Assembly: GCA_029962745.1 (NCBI GenBank)
Contig: CM057159.1
Span: 30,972,092-31,036,091 of the forward strand
DNA from: Echinometra lucunter
Taxonomy: Eukaryota; Echinodermata; Echinoidea; Camarodonta; Echinometridae
Direction: 5' to 3'
Length of the DNA stretch: 64,000 nt
Shown one piece after another: positions 25,232 through 36,915 of the stretch. The notes beneath the pieces are model-generated. The model made no database searches. It saw only the letters and a list, made by a program, of their open reading frames with translations, and was not told where the DNA came from. The first letter of the stretch is position 1. Each line of letters starts with the position of its first letter. The position numbers and the translations under genes were made by a program.

Positions 25232-25334
25232 TAGAAGAAGAAGAAGTAGAAGAAGAAGAAGAAGAAGAGGAGGAGGAGGATGAGAAGGAGGAGGAGAAGG
25301 AGAAGGAGAAGGAGAAGAAGAAGAAGAAGAAGTC
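25232..25334. repeat. Polypurine microsatellite (GAA/GGA)n
   Basis: About 100 bases of AGAAGA and GGAGGA repeats on one strand. The poly-Arg open frame through it is an artefact. Confidence 0.9.
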
Positions 25335-25417
25335 CTTTAGACTGTTATGGTACACATACTCTCTTTTCATCTAAAGATCTTTGGATTTATACTTTTTCCT
25401 TTAATGTGTGGGTAGGA

Positions 25418-25607
25418 AGGAAAAAAATTAATTCTTTTTTTTCCCGGGTCTACATTTTGAGCTCACTAGTCCAAATTTCCTGCATTGTATTAGAGTTTAC
25501 ATTGGAACCTGTGAGAATTTCAGGGGGGGCTCTTTTTTAGTTTTCCAGGGCTCATTTTGGCATTTTGGGGGTGAATTCACCCCGAGCCCTCGTGTATTTT
25601 TCCCCTG
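25418..25607. mobile_element. hAT-type MITE, second copy
   Basis: Collinear with 10461-10647 (CTCTTTTTTAGTTTTCCAGG, GAGCCCTCGTGTATTTTTCC). The flanks GGGTAGGA (25410-25417) and GGGTATGA (25608-25615) agree at seven of eight bases. The left terminal base has been lost. Confidence 0.75.
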
Positions 25608-25740
25608 GGGTATGAATATTTGTCTCTTCTTTCTCCCTTTCTTTCACTGTCTCTTTCCCCTATCCACTTTCTGCATATACTGTCCCCATCCCTCCTACTA
25701 CTCTACATGTTCATATACCTTCTCTCCTATCCTATCCTTT

Positions 25741-26760
25741 TTATGCCTCCGCCCACCGTAGGTGGTTGCCGGAGGCATTATGTTTTCGGGTCGTCCGTCC
25801 GTCCGTCCGTCCGTCCCGTTTTCGTTCTCGCGATAACTTAAGAACCGTTTGACGGATCAACTTCAAACTTGGCTCGTGTATGCATATGGGAGGGACAATG
25901 ATCTGATTAGATTTTGGAGTCTCAAGGTCAAAGGTCAAGGTCATAGAGCTAATAATACACATAAAAATGGCTCGTTCTCGCGATAACTTAAGAACCATTT
26001 GACAGATTGGCTTCAAACTTGGCTCATGTATGCACATGGAAGGGACAATGATCTGATTAGATTTTGGGGTCACAAGGTCAAAGGTCAAAGGTCTTAGAGG
26101 TCATTATGTACATAGAAATGGTTTGTTTTCAGCATAACTCAACAACCATTTGACCGATCAACCTCAAACTTGGCACAGGTATGCATATGGGAGGGACAAT
26201 TGTCTGATTAGATTTTGGAGTCTCAAGGTCAAAGGTCAAGGTCATAGAGGTAATAATACACTTAAAAATGGCTCGTTCTCGCGATAACTTAAGAACCATT
26301 TCACAGATTGGCTTCAAACTTGGCTCATGTATGCACATGGAAGGGACAATGATCTGATTAGATTTTGGGGTCACAAGGTCAAAGGTCCAAGGTCATAGAG
26401 GTCATTATGTACATAGAAATGGTTTGTTTTCACCATATCTCAACAACCATTTGACCGATCAACCTCAAACGTGGCACAGGTATGCATATGGAAGGGACAA
26501 TGATCTGATTAGGGTCTCAAGGTCAAAGGTCAAGGTCATAGAGGTCATTATGTACATAGAAATGGTTCGTTCTTGTGATAACTCAGTAACCATTTGACGG
26601 TTGAACAAACTTGGCTCATGTATGCATATGGAAAGGGCAATACTCTGATTAGATTTGGGGGTCACAAGGTCAAAGGTCAAGGTCAAGGTCATTGTATAAA
26701 TGAAAATAAAGCAACATGAAGTGCCATTTATTTCTGATCTGGTAATGGCGGAGGCATAAA
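25741..26760. repeat. Tandem element of ~150-bp units with TATGCCTCCG ends
   Basis: The left end TATGCCTCCGCCCACCG with a local hairpin (TTGCCGGAGGCAT) and the right end GGCGGAGGCATA are inverted. Between them lie about six units of 144-151 bp, each with a GCGATAACTTAAGAACC-like start and ending in AGGTCAAAGGTCA near 25925, 26075, 26226, 26376, 26520 and 26667. Units alternate between two variants. A (CCGT)n run is at 25792-25817. The repetitive minus-strand open frames follow from the tandem units and are not genes. Confidence 0.85.
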
Positions 26761-26761
26761 G

Positions 26762-26781
26762 TTCGACCACGCGTGGTCGAA
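26762..26781. repeat. Perfect 20-bp palindrome
   Basis: TTCGACCACGCGTGGTCGAA lies directly after the tandem element and is perfectly self-complementary; possibly part of the element's true end. Confidence 0.8.
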
Positions 26782-26849
26782 GATTCATCTAGTTTCTCTT
26801 CTTTGTTGCTCTTTTCTCTCACTGTCTCACTCTGTATGATGGTCTGTCT

Positions 26850-26856
26850 ATCTCTA

Positions 26857-26892
<36 letters not shown>

Positions 26893-26893
26893 T
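26850..26893. repeat. (CT)n microsatellite
   Basis: About 20 CT units. Confidence 0.9.
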
Positions 26894-27323
26894 TTCTCTA
26901 CCTTCTTTCTCCATCTATTATCTTTTAGTTTCACTCTCTCCATCTTCATACTGGGACTTTGGTATACTCCACGATTTGTAAATGGATTCCCTGGGGTGGG
27001 TGGTCGATAAAATCAAGCTTGGGATATGATCTGATTCTCTTATCACCTACCACAGGCCTTCATGTACTAGCTGTAAGTTAACTTCTTTTGAACATAAACA
27101 AATGGGCTGCGCATACGCATATGACAAACACAGTCAATAGATTGTTATTGTTTGAGGTTCAGAATGATTTTGTTTAACAATTAACAGAATGATTTTGTTT
27201 AACAACTAACAGAGTAGTTTCAAAGCTTTCCAAGTTTTTCATAGATGTCAAGACACATAATGGGGAAAAGCTGATTACATGTAGTAAATCATATAAGAAG
27301 AAGGAAAACATCCTTTGTGTTTA
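26894..27323. other. No gene; one small tandem duplication
   Basis: CAGAATGATTTTGTTTAACA occurs twice in tandem at about 27161-27206. Nothing else recognised. Confidence 0.5.
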
Positions 27324-27572
27324 TTAACTCTTTGCACACTGAATTAATTCTGAGGGGATAATAATGACCATTGTTTGTTTGATATTTTCTTTGAATCTGG
27401 CTTTCCTCATTGCACCTATGATACTGATAACTATTCTATGGATGCTACTTGAGCATTATAGTCATCTGTTAGTCCTAGTAGTACAAAGGTGACAGAGAAA
27501 ACTAATTATTACGATTGTTGAATTTAATTGTACGAATGTGCAAAATTGCACCTTTTGCGTGCAAAGGGTTAA
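27324..27572. mobile_element. TTAA-flanked MITE, family N
   Basis: TTAACTCTTTGCACAC on the left and GCGTGCAAAGGGTTAA on the right: terminal inverted repeats with TTAA at each end. 249 bp with an AT-rich core. A single copy here. Confidence 0.75.
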
Positions 27573-27581
27573 AGAAAAAAT

Positions 27582-28420
27582 AGACTCATTCACACACCTT
27601 GCAGCAAACCTCCAGCCGCAAAGCCATGCAGTTTTTGTTAGTGTTCACATAAGGCATGGTAAACCGTGTCTAAGGGAGCATTCAAGCGATTTTTTGAGGC
27701 TAGAATCACAAATGTGAATCACAAATCAAAACGCTGTTACAAAACACGGCTACTGTGGGAGAGCATTCAAGCGATTTTTCATCAACGCAGATTCTCGCTC
27801 ATTTCAAGCCCAACCCACTGCGCATCATACTGCGTAGTTTGACCCAGGAAGTATAGGTTAACTTTGAGGCACGCACATTCTGAATTTGTTTTGCCCCCAA
27901 ACCGGAAACAGACCATACCATGATAATGACGTCATAACGATTGAGATCTCCGTTGTGTTCAATTGATTTTTAGCCACCATAGTTCTGTAGAATCATGATT
28001 CAAAACGCACCTTTTTCAGCGTTTCATGTTTGCGTTTTGAAAGACGTTTATTCTTACGACGTGCGAAAAAAATTGATCAAACGCAACCATGGTTTAAACA
28101 AAACGTCTTTGAAAACCGTGATTCTAGGTGAAAAATGGTCGCTTGAAAGCAACCCATGTCTTTTATATGATAATGAGTTGTGCAGAATTCATCAATATTA
28201 ATTCAAGCTGAAATGGTTTACCAAAAGGTGCATGGACTATACACATGATGTCATATTTTGCAACAACTTTTTGAAAATTTGATTGGTTCACACCTTTTCA
28301 CCTCCAATTGGCACATAGATAATTTTCGCAGCAGCCTTTTTTTTTTTCCCCCTCCGATGCCAATCACTGACACGCAGACAAAAATAGCCATGGGGTTGCT
28401 GCAGGCCTCCATATGCAAAC
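27582..28420. mobile_element. Repeat family J, copy 2, split by another element
   Basis: The left part (GTTCACATAAGGCATGGTAAACC) and right part (GATGTCATATTTTGCAACAA) match successive parts of 15667-16060; the element at 27673-28155 interrupts it. Confidence 0.55.
27673..28155. mobile_element. DNA element nested in family J, probable 8-bp target site
   Basis: GGGAGCATTCAAGCGA on the left; the right end, reversed, reads GGGTTGCTTTCAAGCGA. The flanks GTGTCTAA and ATGTCTTT agree at five of eight bases. TCAAGCGATTTTT recurs at 27765-27780, and CTAGAATCAC/GTGATTCTAG lie in both arms. Richer in CpG than the surroundings. Confidence 0.6.
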
Positions 28421-28685
28421 AAGCCATTATATAGTAAACTGTATAGGAAAGGGTGTTAGTTTTTCTCAAAAATTTTATGAAGTGATTTATATATAATGTG
28501 TTTAACTGATGTATAATTTTATACATGTACATTTCATAATTTGTTTGAGCATGCTGCTGTAGTTTTGCAAAGCAGTATAAACAATGAAAGAAATCTGATA
28601 TTTTGTATGTCTTATTTGTTTATGTCCCTTTTGATCTTGGATCAAATTGAACTGAAATATGAAACCACTCAAATATTATACTCTC

Positions 28686-28953
28686 TTTAAAAAAAAGAGT
28701 GAACACATTCACTCTGTGAAGGATGAATTTAGAGTGAATTAGGATTAAAATTGTGATATTCACTCTTTATTTACTCTTTAAGGGGTGACCTCAGCGATCG
28801 CTCAAGGATTTTGAGTAATCACTGAGGTCACACCTAAAAGAGTGCATATCACAATTTTTACCCTTAATTCACTCTGAATTCACTCTTAATGCACTTTTTT
28901 CTTAAAATCACCCCTAACAGAGTAAATGCTTTCACTCTTTTTTTTTTTTTAAA
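28686..28953. mobile_element. Foldback element rich in AGTGAA/TTCACT
   Basis: The left arm (AAAAAGAGTGAACACATTCA, GTGATATTCACTCTT, GGGGTGACCTCAG) and right arm (CTGAGGTCACACC, AGAGTGCATATCACAA, TTTCACTCTTTTTT) are near-complementary over about 115 bases each. Confidence 0.75.
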
Positions 28954-31258
28954 GGAGATTACTTGTTCTTTTGATATGGTTTGCATCTGACCATCCATGG
29001 TCTGACCATCTCTGTAAGTCAAGTAGAGTAACTTGTAGTAGCTGGTGTGTTCTATCCACTCCCATTGGTCATAGCATTAGACTGAAATAGGTATTGATGG
29101 ACGTCATGGCCTGCTGTTACCCAGTTGAGGGTGTAATTAAGCCCTTGAGCTTTGAATGTCTAAACATCTTATCCAATCAACTAGAACTAAAAGAACCTTC
29201 AGTATCCAGCCATGTTTATAAACTCAAGCTTTGTTTCTAAACATGTAGGCACATCTAGTGTTAGGTGAAGGTGCAGGTATTGAAAATCACACTAACCTAT
29301 GAAATACAGCATTTTATTTATGAAAATATCTATTTTCCCACACTCTGCATTTTTATATTTTGCCTTTTAGGTGCCAAAGTTGGCTATTGGTTTGTTGAAC
29401 CTGACTGCTAAGAAAGTTACATTGTAGATTTGAAATAAATACAAATCAAACACAAGATGAAATAGAATGAATTGGTGTATACACCTTGTTATCAGTATTG
29501 GTCGCATGAATTTGGTCAGTTCTCTTCTGGGTATTGGTGGAAGTTAAAAGGAAATGAATTAGGTCATTTCTGAAGTTCCTGTGAAAGACATCTTTAATCT
29601 GAATTGATCCTATTAAGTCAGGGAATATGATAATAGAAAAGACTTACATTCAGAGCAAAAACATCAAAATCTACCTACAGTAACTTTATGTAAGGGGTAC
29701 CCCCCCCCCTCACCCATGTCAATTCGGTCCACTGATTTATTGAGTATCATATATATATCTCTTCAACCTGCAAATATCCACAGTTTTGTAACTAAAACAA
29801 AATACAACACCTTCACTATGAAGTTAATTCTCCATTGTAATTTATGTTTATAGTCATTTTATTTATTTAAGTATAAGTATTTAGTATAAGTATAAGTATT
29901 CATTTCCACATTCATAAAAGATGACATCACCGACAGCACAATCATAGAAATATACATACATAATGCAATATAAAAGAAAAAAAAGAACAATAAAAATAAT
30001 ACAATATAATGCAAATTATGAAATTTTGAATATGGAGAAGCGACTGTAGTTTGTTATATAAATAGTAAAGAAATATTAGGGATTGCCTCTTGGCCTTAGA
30101 AGATCAGAGGATTAGGTTAAGCCAGGTTTTAAACTAAGGTCACTTTAAGAGTGCTGGCCAAAGATATTTTTGCAATCCTTTCGTATATATTCCCTTACTT
30201 CACTACATGGCTAATGAGGTGATCCAAATATTGGGAAGATTCTATAAATAGAATGATATTATGCTGCAATATGCCTAAGCCATGCATAAACTACTGGAAA
30301 TCAATTGATATGCCTCCTGCAATAAAAAACATTCTCTGCTAGCAATGTCTGATTGCATTGCTCTTGACTTGTACAATATCTCTTTAGGAGTATTATAAAT
30401 GATACTGCTATTTTGATTGTATTTGTTAATTGCTTATTACATGTATACCAAACACATGGCTGGAGATTATGTGAATTGTTCAGTTAAAGTGAATATTCAT
30501 AGGAGTGAAACAAATTTTTATCACTTTTTCTTTCTATTTTTTTTTTCATTAAAGTAATTTGTATATAATATATGAATTTAAAAAAATTATTTTGAGGGTT
30601 TATCTTCTACCTACCTGGGGAATACAAAGTTGAGAAAGTTTTATTTTTTTTTCTGCAAACAATTTCATACAAAATACCAAGCATTAGTGTTGGGTTAATG
30701 TTACTGCACTATTACCAGTATTCAAATTGCAGTAGTAACATTTCTGCATTATGTGATCATTACGGTTAATTGAAATATTACAATGGAAAACGCTTTTTTT
30801 TTAGATACAGACAGTTGTTAACAGATGGCTAACCTTTAGAATATTATCACATGCATATCACACTGCATGTATTTTTTATTGTTCCACTTCATGTCCTATG
30901 CACACAACACACATTAGTGTGTTTGGGTGTGAAGGTAGCGTTCTGTATTATGTGACTGTGGAATGCTTCATCGTTTGTATAGATCCGTATCGAAGTCAAT
31001 ATTTGGATATCTTCTTCCAAGTTCAACCTCAATCACATGTGCAGACATGCTTTATTGGAAGAGAGAGAAATTGTTTTTATATAGAATGGAGGTGATGAAG
31101 AGAGAAAGAGACAGAGACAGAGAGAGAGACACACACACAGAGTATTTCAACTTTCAAGGAAATGAAGAATGGAAGAAATATAAGAGATTGTAGAGGAGAG
31201 GAGAGTGTATAGATGAGGATGGGAGAAGGGGTGGAAGATGATCAGGAAGAAAGGCCAG
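28954..31258. other. AT-rich DNA, no gene recognised
   Basis: A C run at 29701-29709. A probable old retrotransposon 3' end at about 29855-30010 is entered separately. GA/CA microsatellite at about 31100-31142. Confidence 0.5.
29855..30010 (-). mobile_element. Possible non-LTR retrotransposon 3' end (- strand)
   Basis: GTATAAGTATTTAGTATAAG repeats followed by CATTTCCACATTCATAAAAG resemble the start of 49113-49420 (CATTTCCACATCG). On the minus strand this is an A-rich 3' end with a short tandem tail. Confidence 0.35.
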
Positions 31259-31900
31259 GGCCCCCGTTGCATAAAACCTACAATTGATGGTAACTTTGCC
31301 ATCATTGGTAATTTCCATGGAAACCTTTAATTTGATTGGCTGTTGTTACCATAGTAGTTACCATTAATGACAGATTTACCATTAAAGGCATTGGCTAACA
31401 TTGTTATGATTTTTTAAAAATCTCATTTTGTTACTTAAAAATGGGATAAACATTAGGGTTATAGTGTAAAAATACCAGTGTGAAAGTTTCAGAGCATAAT
31501 ATCCACGGGAAGTATTTTTAAATATTAGAAATGTGAACCAATGTTTGAAAAATATACTAGGGTCGGTTGCATAGACCCAACATAAGGAGTGCACATGCGC
31601 ACATGACTCAACGGACCGCACTGTGTGTATTGACGTATCACGCGGCGGAAGGCAAATAACGGTATTTTTGAATTCGCGCAAACGGTCCTCTTAGTTCAGT
31701 GTCTCTCGAGACGAAAGCTAATAAAATCGCGGTTTGTGTCTAACTTACAGCTTTTCCTTCCAAATTATGGTTGGTTTCAGGGTTTTTGAGTATAAATACA
31801 AGTACTCAAACACATGTTTCATCTTAGTTTGAGAATTTTTTAAATCAGCTGCTCATAAAGTTAGCCAATGCCTTTAATGTAAGTTTTATGCAATGGGGCA
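31259..31900. mobile_element. Element C with TTGCATAAAAC ends, split by MITE B
   Basis: The left end GGGCCCCCGTTGCATAAAAC and the right end, reversed, GCCCCATTGCATAAAACTTA form an inverted repeat continuing into GATGGTAAC/AATGGTAAA. MITE B occupies 31382-31877 inside its right arm. Element C alone is only about 150 bp. Confidence 0.75.
31382..31877 (+). mobile_element. MITE family B, copy 2
   Basis: TTAA-AGGCATTGGCTAAC to GTTAGCCAATGCCT-TTAA, 496 bp. Nested in element C, which fixes the boundaries. Confidence 0.9.
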
Positions 31901-33920
31901 CAGGAAGGATAGATGAGAAAGGGGAAAGACTAAGATAGGGGTTTACAGACTGGTAGATAAATACACCAATATAAAGGGGGGAAAAGTAGTGAGTGAGAGA
32001 AAGAGAGAAAGAGAGAAAGAAAGAGAGAGGACATAAAAAAACTCAAAACTAAAAAACAGAATTTCCCGCTTGAAGGCTGAAAGAAGGAAATTTTTAATTA
32101 GTTATATGCTATGAATTGAAAAACTATGTTATGTTAGGAGTAAACAATACATTTGCTTTGCAACTGTGACAAAAGTATTCTAGACATAGACGTTTCAATT
32201 GATTTACTAGATGAAAAGCAGCACGCACGGAAATCATTACGTGAATGGCATTAGGCCCCGCCTCTTTCAGATCATTTGAAGGGGCCAATAAGCACCTGTT
32301 ATCGTCATGAAATCGATAACATGGTTGCATTATTCATATCTATTGCGTGTGTCAGGTTTATTGTGATACTTTGATTTATTGTGCATTTATTGTGCATTTA
32401 TTGTGCATGCACTGAGCTGATGGGCGGAATGTTTCATACCGTGTACAAATGCACACTACTCGTTGGAAGCATTTTATGAAATGAACTATTCATTTTTTAT
32501 CTTGAATATACAGAGGTGCTTAGGTAGGCCTTCTAAAGGATCCAGAAAAAATGGCAGAGCTTTAGGGGCCTGATTCTAGACTATGCCAGTTCACTGTTTG
32601 TCCTATTTAGTCAACAAAGTCCACGAAAGAGTTAATGAGGGTGGAAAATATAGGAAGAGAGACCAGCCTATGGTAGTAAAATTGCCTTCTAGTCACTGCT
32701 TTAAACTAAGGTCAGTTCTATATGAAGGAGTCTCTCTGTTATGACACAAAATATTAACAATATGAATTCTTTATTTAGACAGACAGTAAGTAAACAAAAT
32801 GTGAATAGGTCACTGATTATGAAGGCAAATCTTTTATTGGCTCTCTCTCTCCCTCTCTCTTTTGTTACTTTATCTTTCCTCATTTTCTTCATTTCCTTGT
32901 TTTTTAGAAAATATTTCTTTCCTGTTTTGATGTGATGTTTTGTTTGTATTCTGTGACCCTCATGATTTGCTTAATTTGTTTTTTTAAATCGATAAGCTCA
33001 TCATCAAATGTTTTCTTTGACAGAATACAAACGTTTACAATGAAAATTTTTCAAAATTGTTTTTAATAGATTGTTCCTATTTTAAGGTAAGCCAGTATTT
33101 TATTAAGGAAACCAGAACTTAGCTGCATGTTTATTTGCACAGTTTCAATACAGCGAAAACAAAATTGGTATTATGGAATTGTGAAAATTATTCAATAATT
33201 GTTCAAAACCATGGTACAGAGTTTGGGAAATTTTATTTAGTAATTGTATTGCTTTATTTAATTTTTAAAGGTTAATTTATAAGTTGATATTCAGCTTTAG
33301 TGTGAAGTACAGATATATAGAAAGAATTGTTCGTACAGCCTGAGCAGATCCCAGCTTGCAGCCAGTGCAGTCTAGATTTCTGCAGGAAACCATGAATAAG
33401 AAAACTAATTGTAGCAGATGCATGATGCAAATAGAATTTTCATGGGAGCTGCCTTACAATTAAAAGTGAAAATGTCCTTAATTGGATTTGTAGTTTTTCT
33501 TCTTTTCTTTCAACTGATTGTGCTTTTTCATATTCTTCACCAACGGTTTTCAACTGTTGTATTAGATTATCATGAGAATAATCATGGCCATTACTATTCA
33601 TTGCAAGCATCTTCTGATGAATTACTGCGAGGATGAGATATTCCAAGGGAAATATCCCAAATCAATTAATAATGCATAGGATAACCTTCGGCTGTATCAC
33701 AGTTAATCATGTCTGAGTCCCATCAAGAATCATGCTGTTGAATAGTCAAATAGTTCTCCTCACATCTTCACTGTTCATTGGCATGACTGTATTTGGTTTT
33801 TAGATTTTAATGAATGGGATTTTGAAGTGATTTTGGTATTCTCCTAGTCCTTGTACAAACAACATCCATTGCTCATATTTTATTTTATTGTATGATTAGT
33901 GATGAATGTCAATCAGGGAG
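31901..33920. other. Unique DNA with GA tracts
   Basis: (GA)n-rich at about 31990-32030 and a CT-rich stretch at 32841-32860. TTTATTGTGCA occurs three times in tandem near 32379-32406. Open frames on both strands near 32700-32935 and 33418-33646 overlap and lack homology. Confidence 0.5.
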
Positions 33921-33924
33921 TAGC

Positions 33925-34118
33925 CGTGATAGGCCAATGGCTTTTTGCTGCTCCCCCACATCCACTTTATCACTTTATGCATTTTGTTATTTTGTATTAT
34001 ATGTACAATTGTTGTTTTTTACTACTTTGTATGTTATCCAGTAATCTTTTGATTCTCAATGTATTGTATTCTAGTTGTTTTTAAGAGATGTGAAATAAAT
34101 AAATTCAAATTCAATTCA
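33925..34118 (+). mobile_element. Non-LTR retrotransposon 3' end with TTCAA tail
   Basis: A T-rich region ends in GAAATAAATAAATTCAAATT with TTCAA-type repeats, laid out like 1481-1678. No coding sequence remains. Confidence 0.4.
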
Positions 34119-34119
34119 A

Positions 34120-34917
34120 TATCTGAATTTTGCTTTCATCCTCCAGCTAGGCAAGACTTGTAGGGCATAGTTGTGTTGCCAATGAGAACACTCCTATTAA
34201 ATTCTTCTGTCACCACAACAGTTCCTGCTGGAAGGAATCTGAACCAGAAGTTATTCCAATTTCATGAGCCCAGCTCAGCACAGATCCCTGATTAAAATAT
34301 CTGTTTTCACATGTGTTGTTCAGTGACCATGATATCCAATGGGAGGTTTCCATGTAGGAGATGTCCATCTGGACAGCCGGTTTGTGATCGTGCTTGATCA
34401 ACAAATTAAACGTAGAGAGATGTCATGGAATACAGATGAGCTGCTGGCATAAAATTGTTGCATCAGTGCAAAAATGTCCTTAAATGCGAGCAGAAAAACC
34501 GTTAACAAATATGACACATTTTAAAGCTTTTCTATGGAAATCCATTTGTGACACTCTGACTACACGTTACCTTCCCTTTGGTTAAGTTGTAAAGAAATAA
34601 TGAAAAATTTTACTACAAAGTTTCTTTCTTTGATTTACGAGAGAATATCTTTTTTTCCCCACTCCCATTGCATAAGGGCATTTCTGTGAAGATGGGATGA
34701 AATATCACCTTCTGAGAGCCAGAGGGACAGTGATATCATAGCATTTCACATGAAATGAGTTCCCCTCAGTCCCATACCAGGTAAAATATGTATGTAAGGC
34801 TTCCTATGCTCTAGACTGGAATTTAACCCAAGAATTAGAAAAGGGGATTGAACCAGTAGAGGTCATTTGGGAAGGAACATCTATGTTGTCTATTAGCAGA
34901 ATAGGTTGAACTTCTTC
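34120..34917. other. No feature recognised
   Basis: Unique sequence. The small minus-strand frame near 34210-34404 has no recognised homology. Confidence 0.5.
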
Positions 34918-35565
34918 AATTCGTCCCTGTTTTCACGAAGTGACGGATGAGCGCGCAACTTAAAAAAAGTTAGTTTTGAGTAAGTCGCTTTCAAAGTTTC
35001 AAACCTCAATCTCAACCTCTTTAATGTATGACGGGTGAATAAATTTTATATCCTCATATAGGGCATATTCTGGACAATGTTCATTATCAATCATTTGCAT
35101 ATTACTTTTATATTTTAGAAGAAAACGAGGCGTAAACAATGCCGTCATTTCGTGAAAACAAAAAATTCAAGGTCCCACTGTGATTTTGTTTGCACGAAGT
35201 GACGGATCTCAGCCACACGCCTGTTAAACAAATGGGACTTGATGAGCACGCATTTGACCTAATTGTGCGCGGTCACGTATTCAAAGCGAAGATGCGCTCT
35301 TTTATTTTTTTCACGAAGTGATGGACACGCACACGTAAAACATATGGGATGGCTGAAAGCCGTCACTTTGTGAAAACAGAAAATACTTTTATTCGGTATT
35401 TTCTTATTGACGTCATTGCCATTATTACGTTATTAGACATTATTATGGTCTGTAACTCTGTGAGGTTCAAGATGTTAGTGAAAGATGTCCAAAAATGCAA
35501 AAAACTCAAAATTGAAAAATTTGCAATTTTCCTCGTATCCGTCACTTCCTGAAAACGGACGAATT
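34918..35565. mobile_element. Element M: six copies of a TTTTCACGAAGTGACGG motif
   Basis: The inverted ends are CGTCCCTGTTTTCACGAAGT and ACTTCCTGAAAACGGACG, flanked by AATT. The 17-base motif occurs near 34930, 35145 (inverted), 35190, 35309, 35360 (inverted) and 35540 (inverted). CpG-containing interior; no transposase. Confidence 0.75.
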
Positions 35566-35724
35566 TTCTGAGGTTAGGTACTTTATTAAGTTTCCATGGA
35601 AGATATCTTTTGCCCAGATTATAAAACTATAAAACAAAGAATAAGGAATGAAAGGTTGATTCTGTGGACATCATTTTTTGAAAAGCAGTTATAATAAAAG
35701 AATACAGAAAGGGTAAATTGGGGT

Positions 35725-35811
35725 TTAACTTTTGAACCCTATTCCCAAGATAACTTGTTCTGTGGTCTCTGGAAAATATGTGTCATACTGAAATCAAATC
35801 ATGCTCTTTAA
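35725..35811. mobile_element. Ultra-short TTAA element, family D2
   Basis: Shares CCCAAGATAACT, GGAAAATATGTGTCATACTG and AAATCAAATCATGCTC with 42274-42370 and 59647-59739. Its right TTAA is also the left TTAA of the next MITE A copy. Confidence 0.6.
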
Positions 35812-36224
35812 CCCATTCGTGACAGAGGTCCACATTTTGTGGTTTGGCCTAATATCTTTTGATGCAAAGCCCTAAAAATCATACCAAATACATGAGCAGA
35901 AAGAGCAAAAAATTCTACCCAAACTGTGCCCATTTTGGTTGCGTCAATATTCGTTGTTTGATGCTGAAATTTTTTTAAAGGAAAATAAGCATTAAAATCC
36001 TTAAATTGGCAATGTGATAGAAAGTTTAAAATCACTGTTTTCCCCTGCAAATTGGCAACTTTTTGACTTCTCATCATAATTTCTGTCAATTTATATTCAT
36101 TTCAGATACATGAATGTTTTATAAGAAAAATGTAGCTATAAAATAAAAATATTGGTGTTGCCAATTTGAAGAATAAAAGCTGATCAAATTAGGCTTTAAA
36201 TAATTCCTGTCATGAATGGGTTAA
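35808..36224 (-). mobile_element. MITE family A, copy 3
   Basis: TTAA at both ends, CCCATTCGTGACAG terminal repeats, 417 bp, minus orientation. Faces copy 4 across 231 bp. Confidence 0.92.
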
Positions 36225-36455
36225 AAAAAACCCTGCTAGTTCTCAAAATTCATCACATGTCATGTAACCTGTTTCTACACCCATCGTAATAGGATGTATT
36301 GCTCCTCTATGTATTCCTTAGCATAAAAATGATTGCCGCTGTACATGTACAAAACATTGAAAATTTTTGATGCATGTTAATTTTATTCTTAAGAACCAAT
36401 CACCCATCAGTGTTAACGAGAACAAGAAGGAGGAAACCCTAATCAGCCTTCTTAC

Positions 36456-36871
36456 TTAACCCATTCGTGACAGGAATTATTTAAAGCCTAATTTGATCAG
36501 CTTTTATTCTTCAAATTGGCAACACCAAAATTTTTATTTTATTGCTACATTTTCTTATAAAACCTCATGTATCTGAAATGAATATAAATTGACAGAAATT
36601 ATGATGAGAAGTCAAAAAGTTGCCAATTTGCAGGGGAAAACGGTGATTTCAAACTTTCTATCACATTTGCCAATTTAAGGATTTTAATGCTTATTTTCCT
36701 TTAGAAAATTTTCAGCATCAAACAACGAATATTGACGCAACCAAAATGGGCACAGTTTGTGTAGAATTTTTTGCTCTTTCTGCTCATGTATTTGGTATGA
36801 TTTTTAGGGCTTTGCATCAAAAGATATTAGGCCAAACCACAAAATGTGGACCTCTGTCATGAATGGGTTAA
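36456..36871 (+). mobile_element. MITE family A, copy 4
   Basis: 416 bp with TTAA ends. Carries an extra T in the internal frame relative to copies 3 and 5. Confidence 0.92.
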
Positions 36872-36915
36872 CCCAGTGACTTCTATACAGGGATGACCTG
36901 GCTCCCATAGGTAGT
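36868..36915. mobile_element. Partial family D1 element abutting MITE A
   Basis: TTAACCCAGTGACTTCTATA and GGGATGACCTGGCTCCCATA resemble the D1 left and middle parts; the right end is missing. It shares its TTAA with copy 4 of MITE A. Confidence 0.4.

Noticed and set aside
25280..25540. Arginine-rich open frame
   Set aside because: A translation of the polypurine microsatellite.
25741..26788. Minus-strand repetitive open frames in the ~150-bp tandem element as a repeat protein
   Set aside because: The peptide repeats simply mirror the DNA tandem units, run into a (CCGT)n microsatellite and lie inside a bounded repeat.
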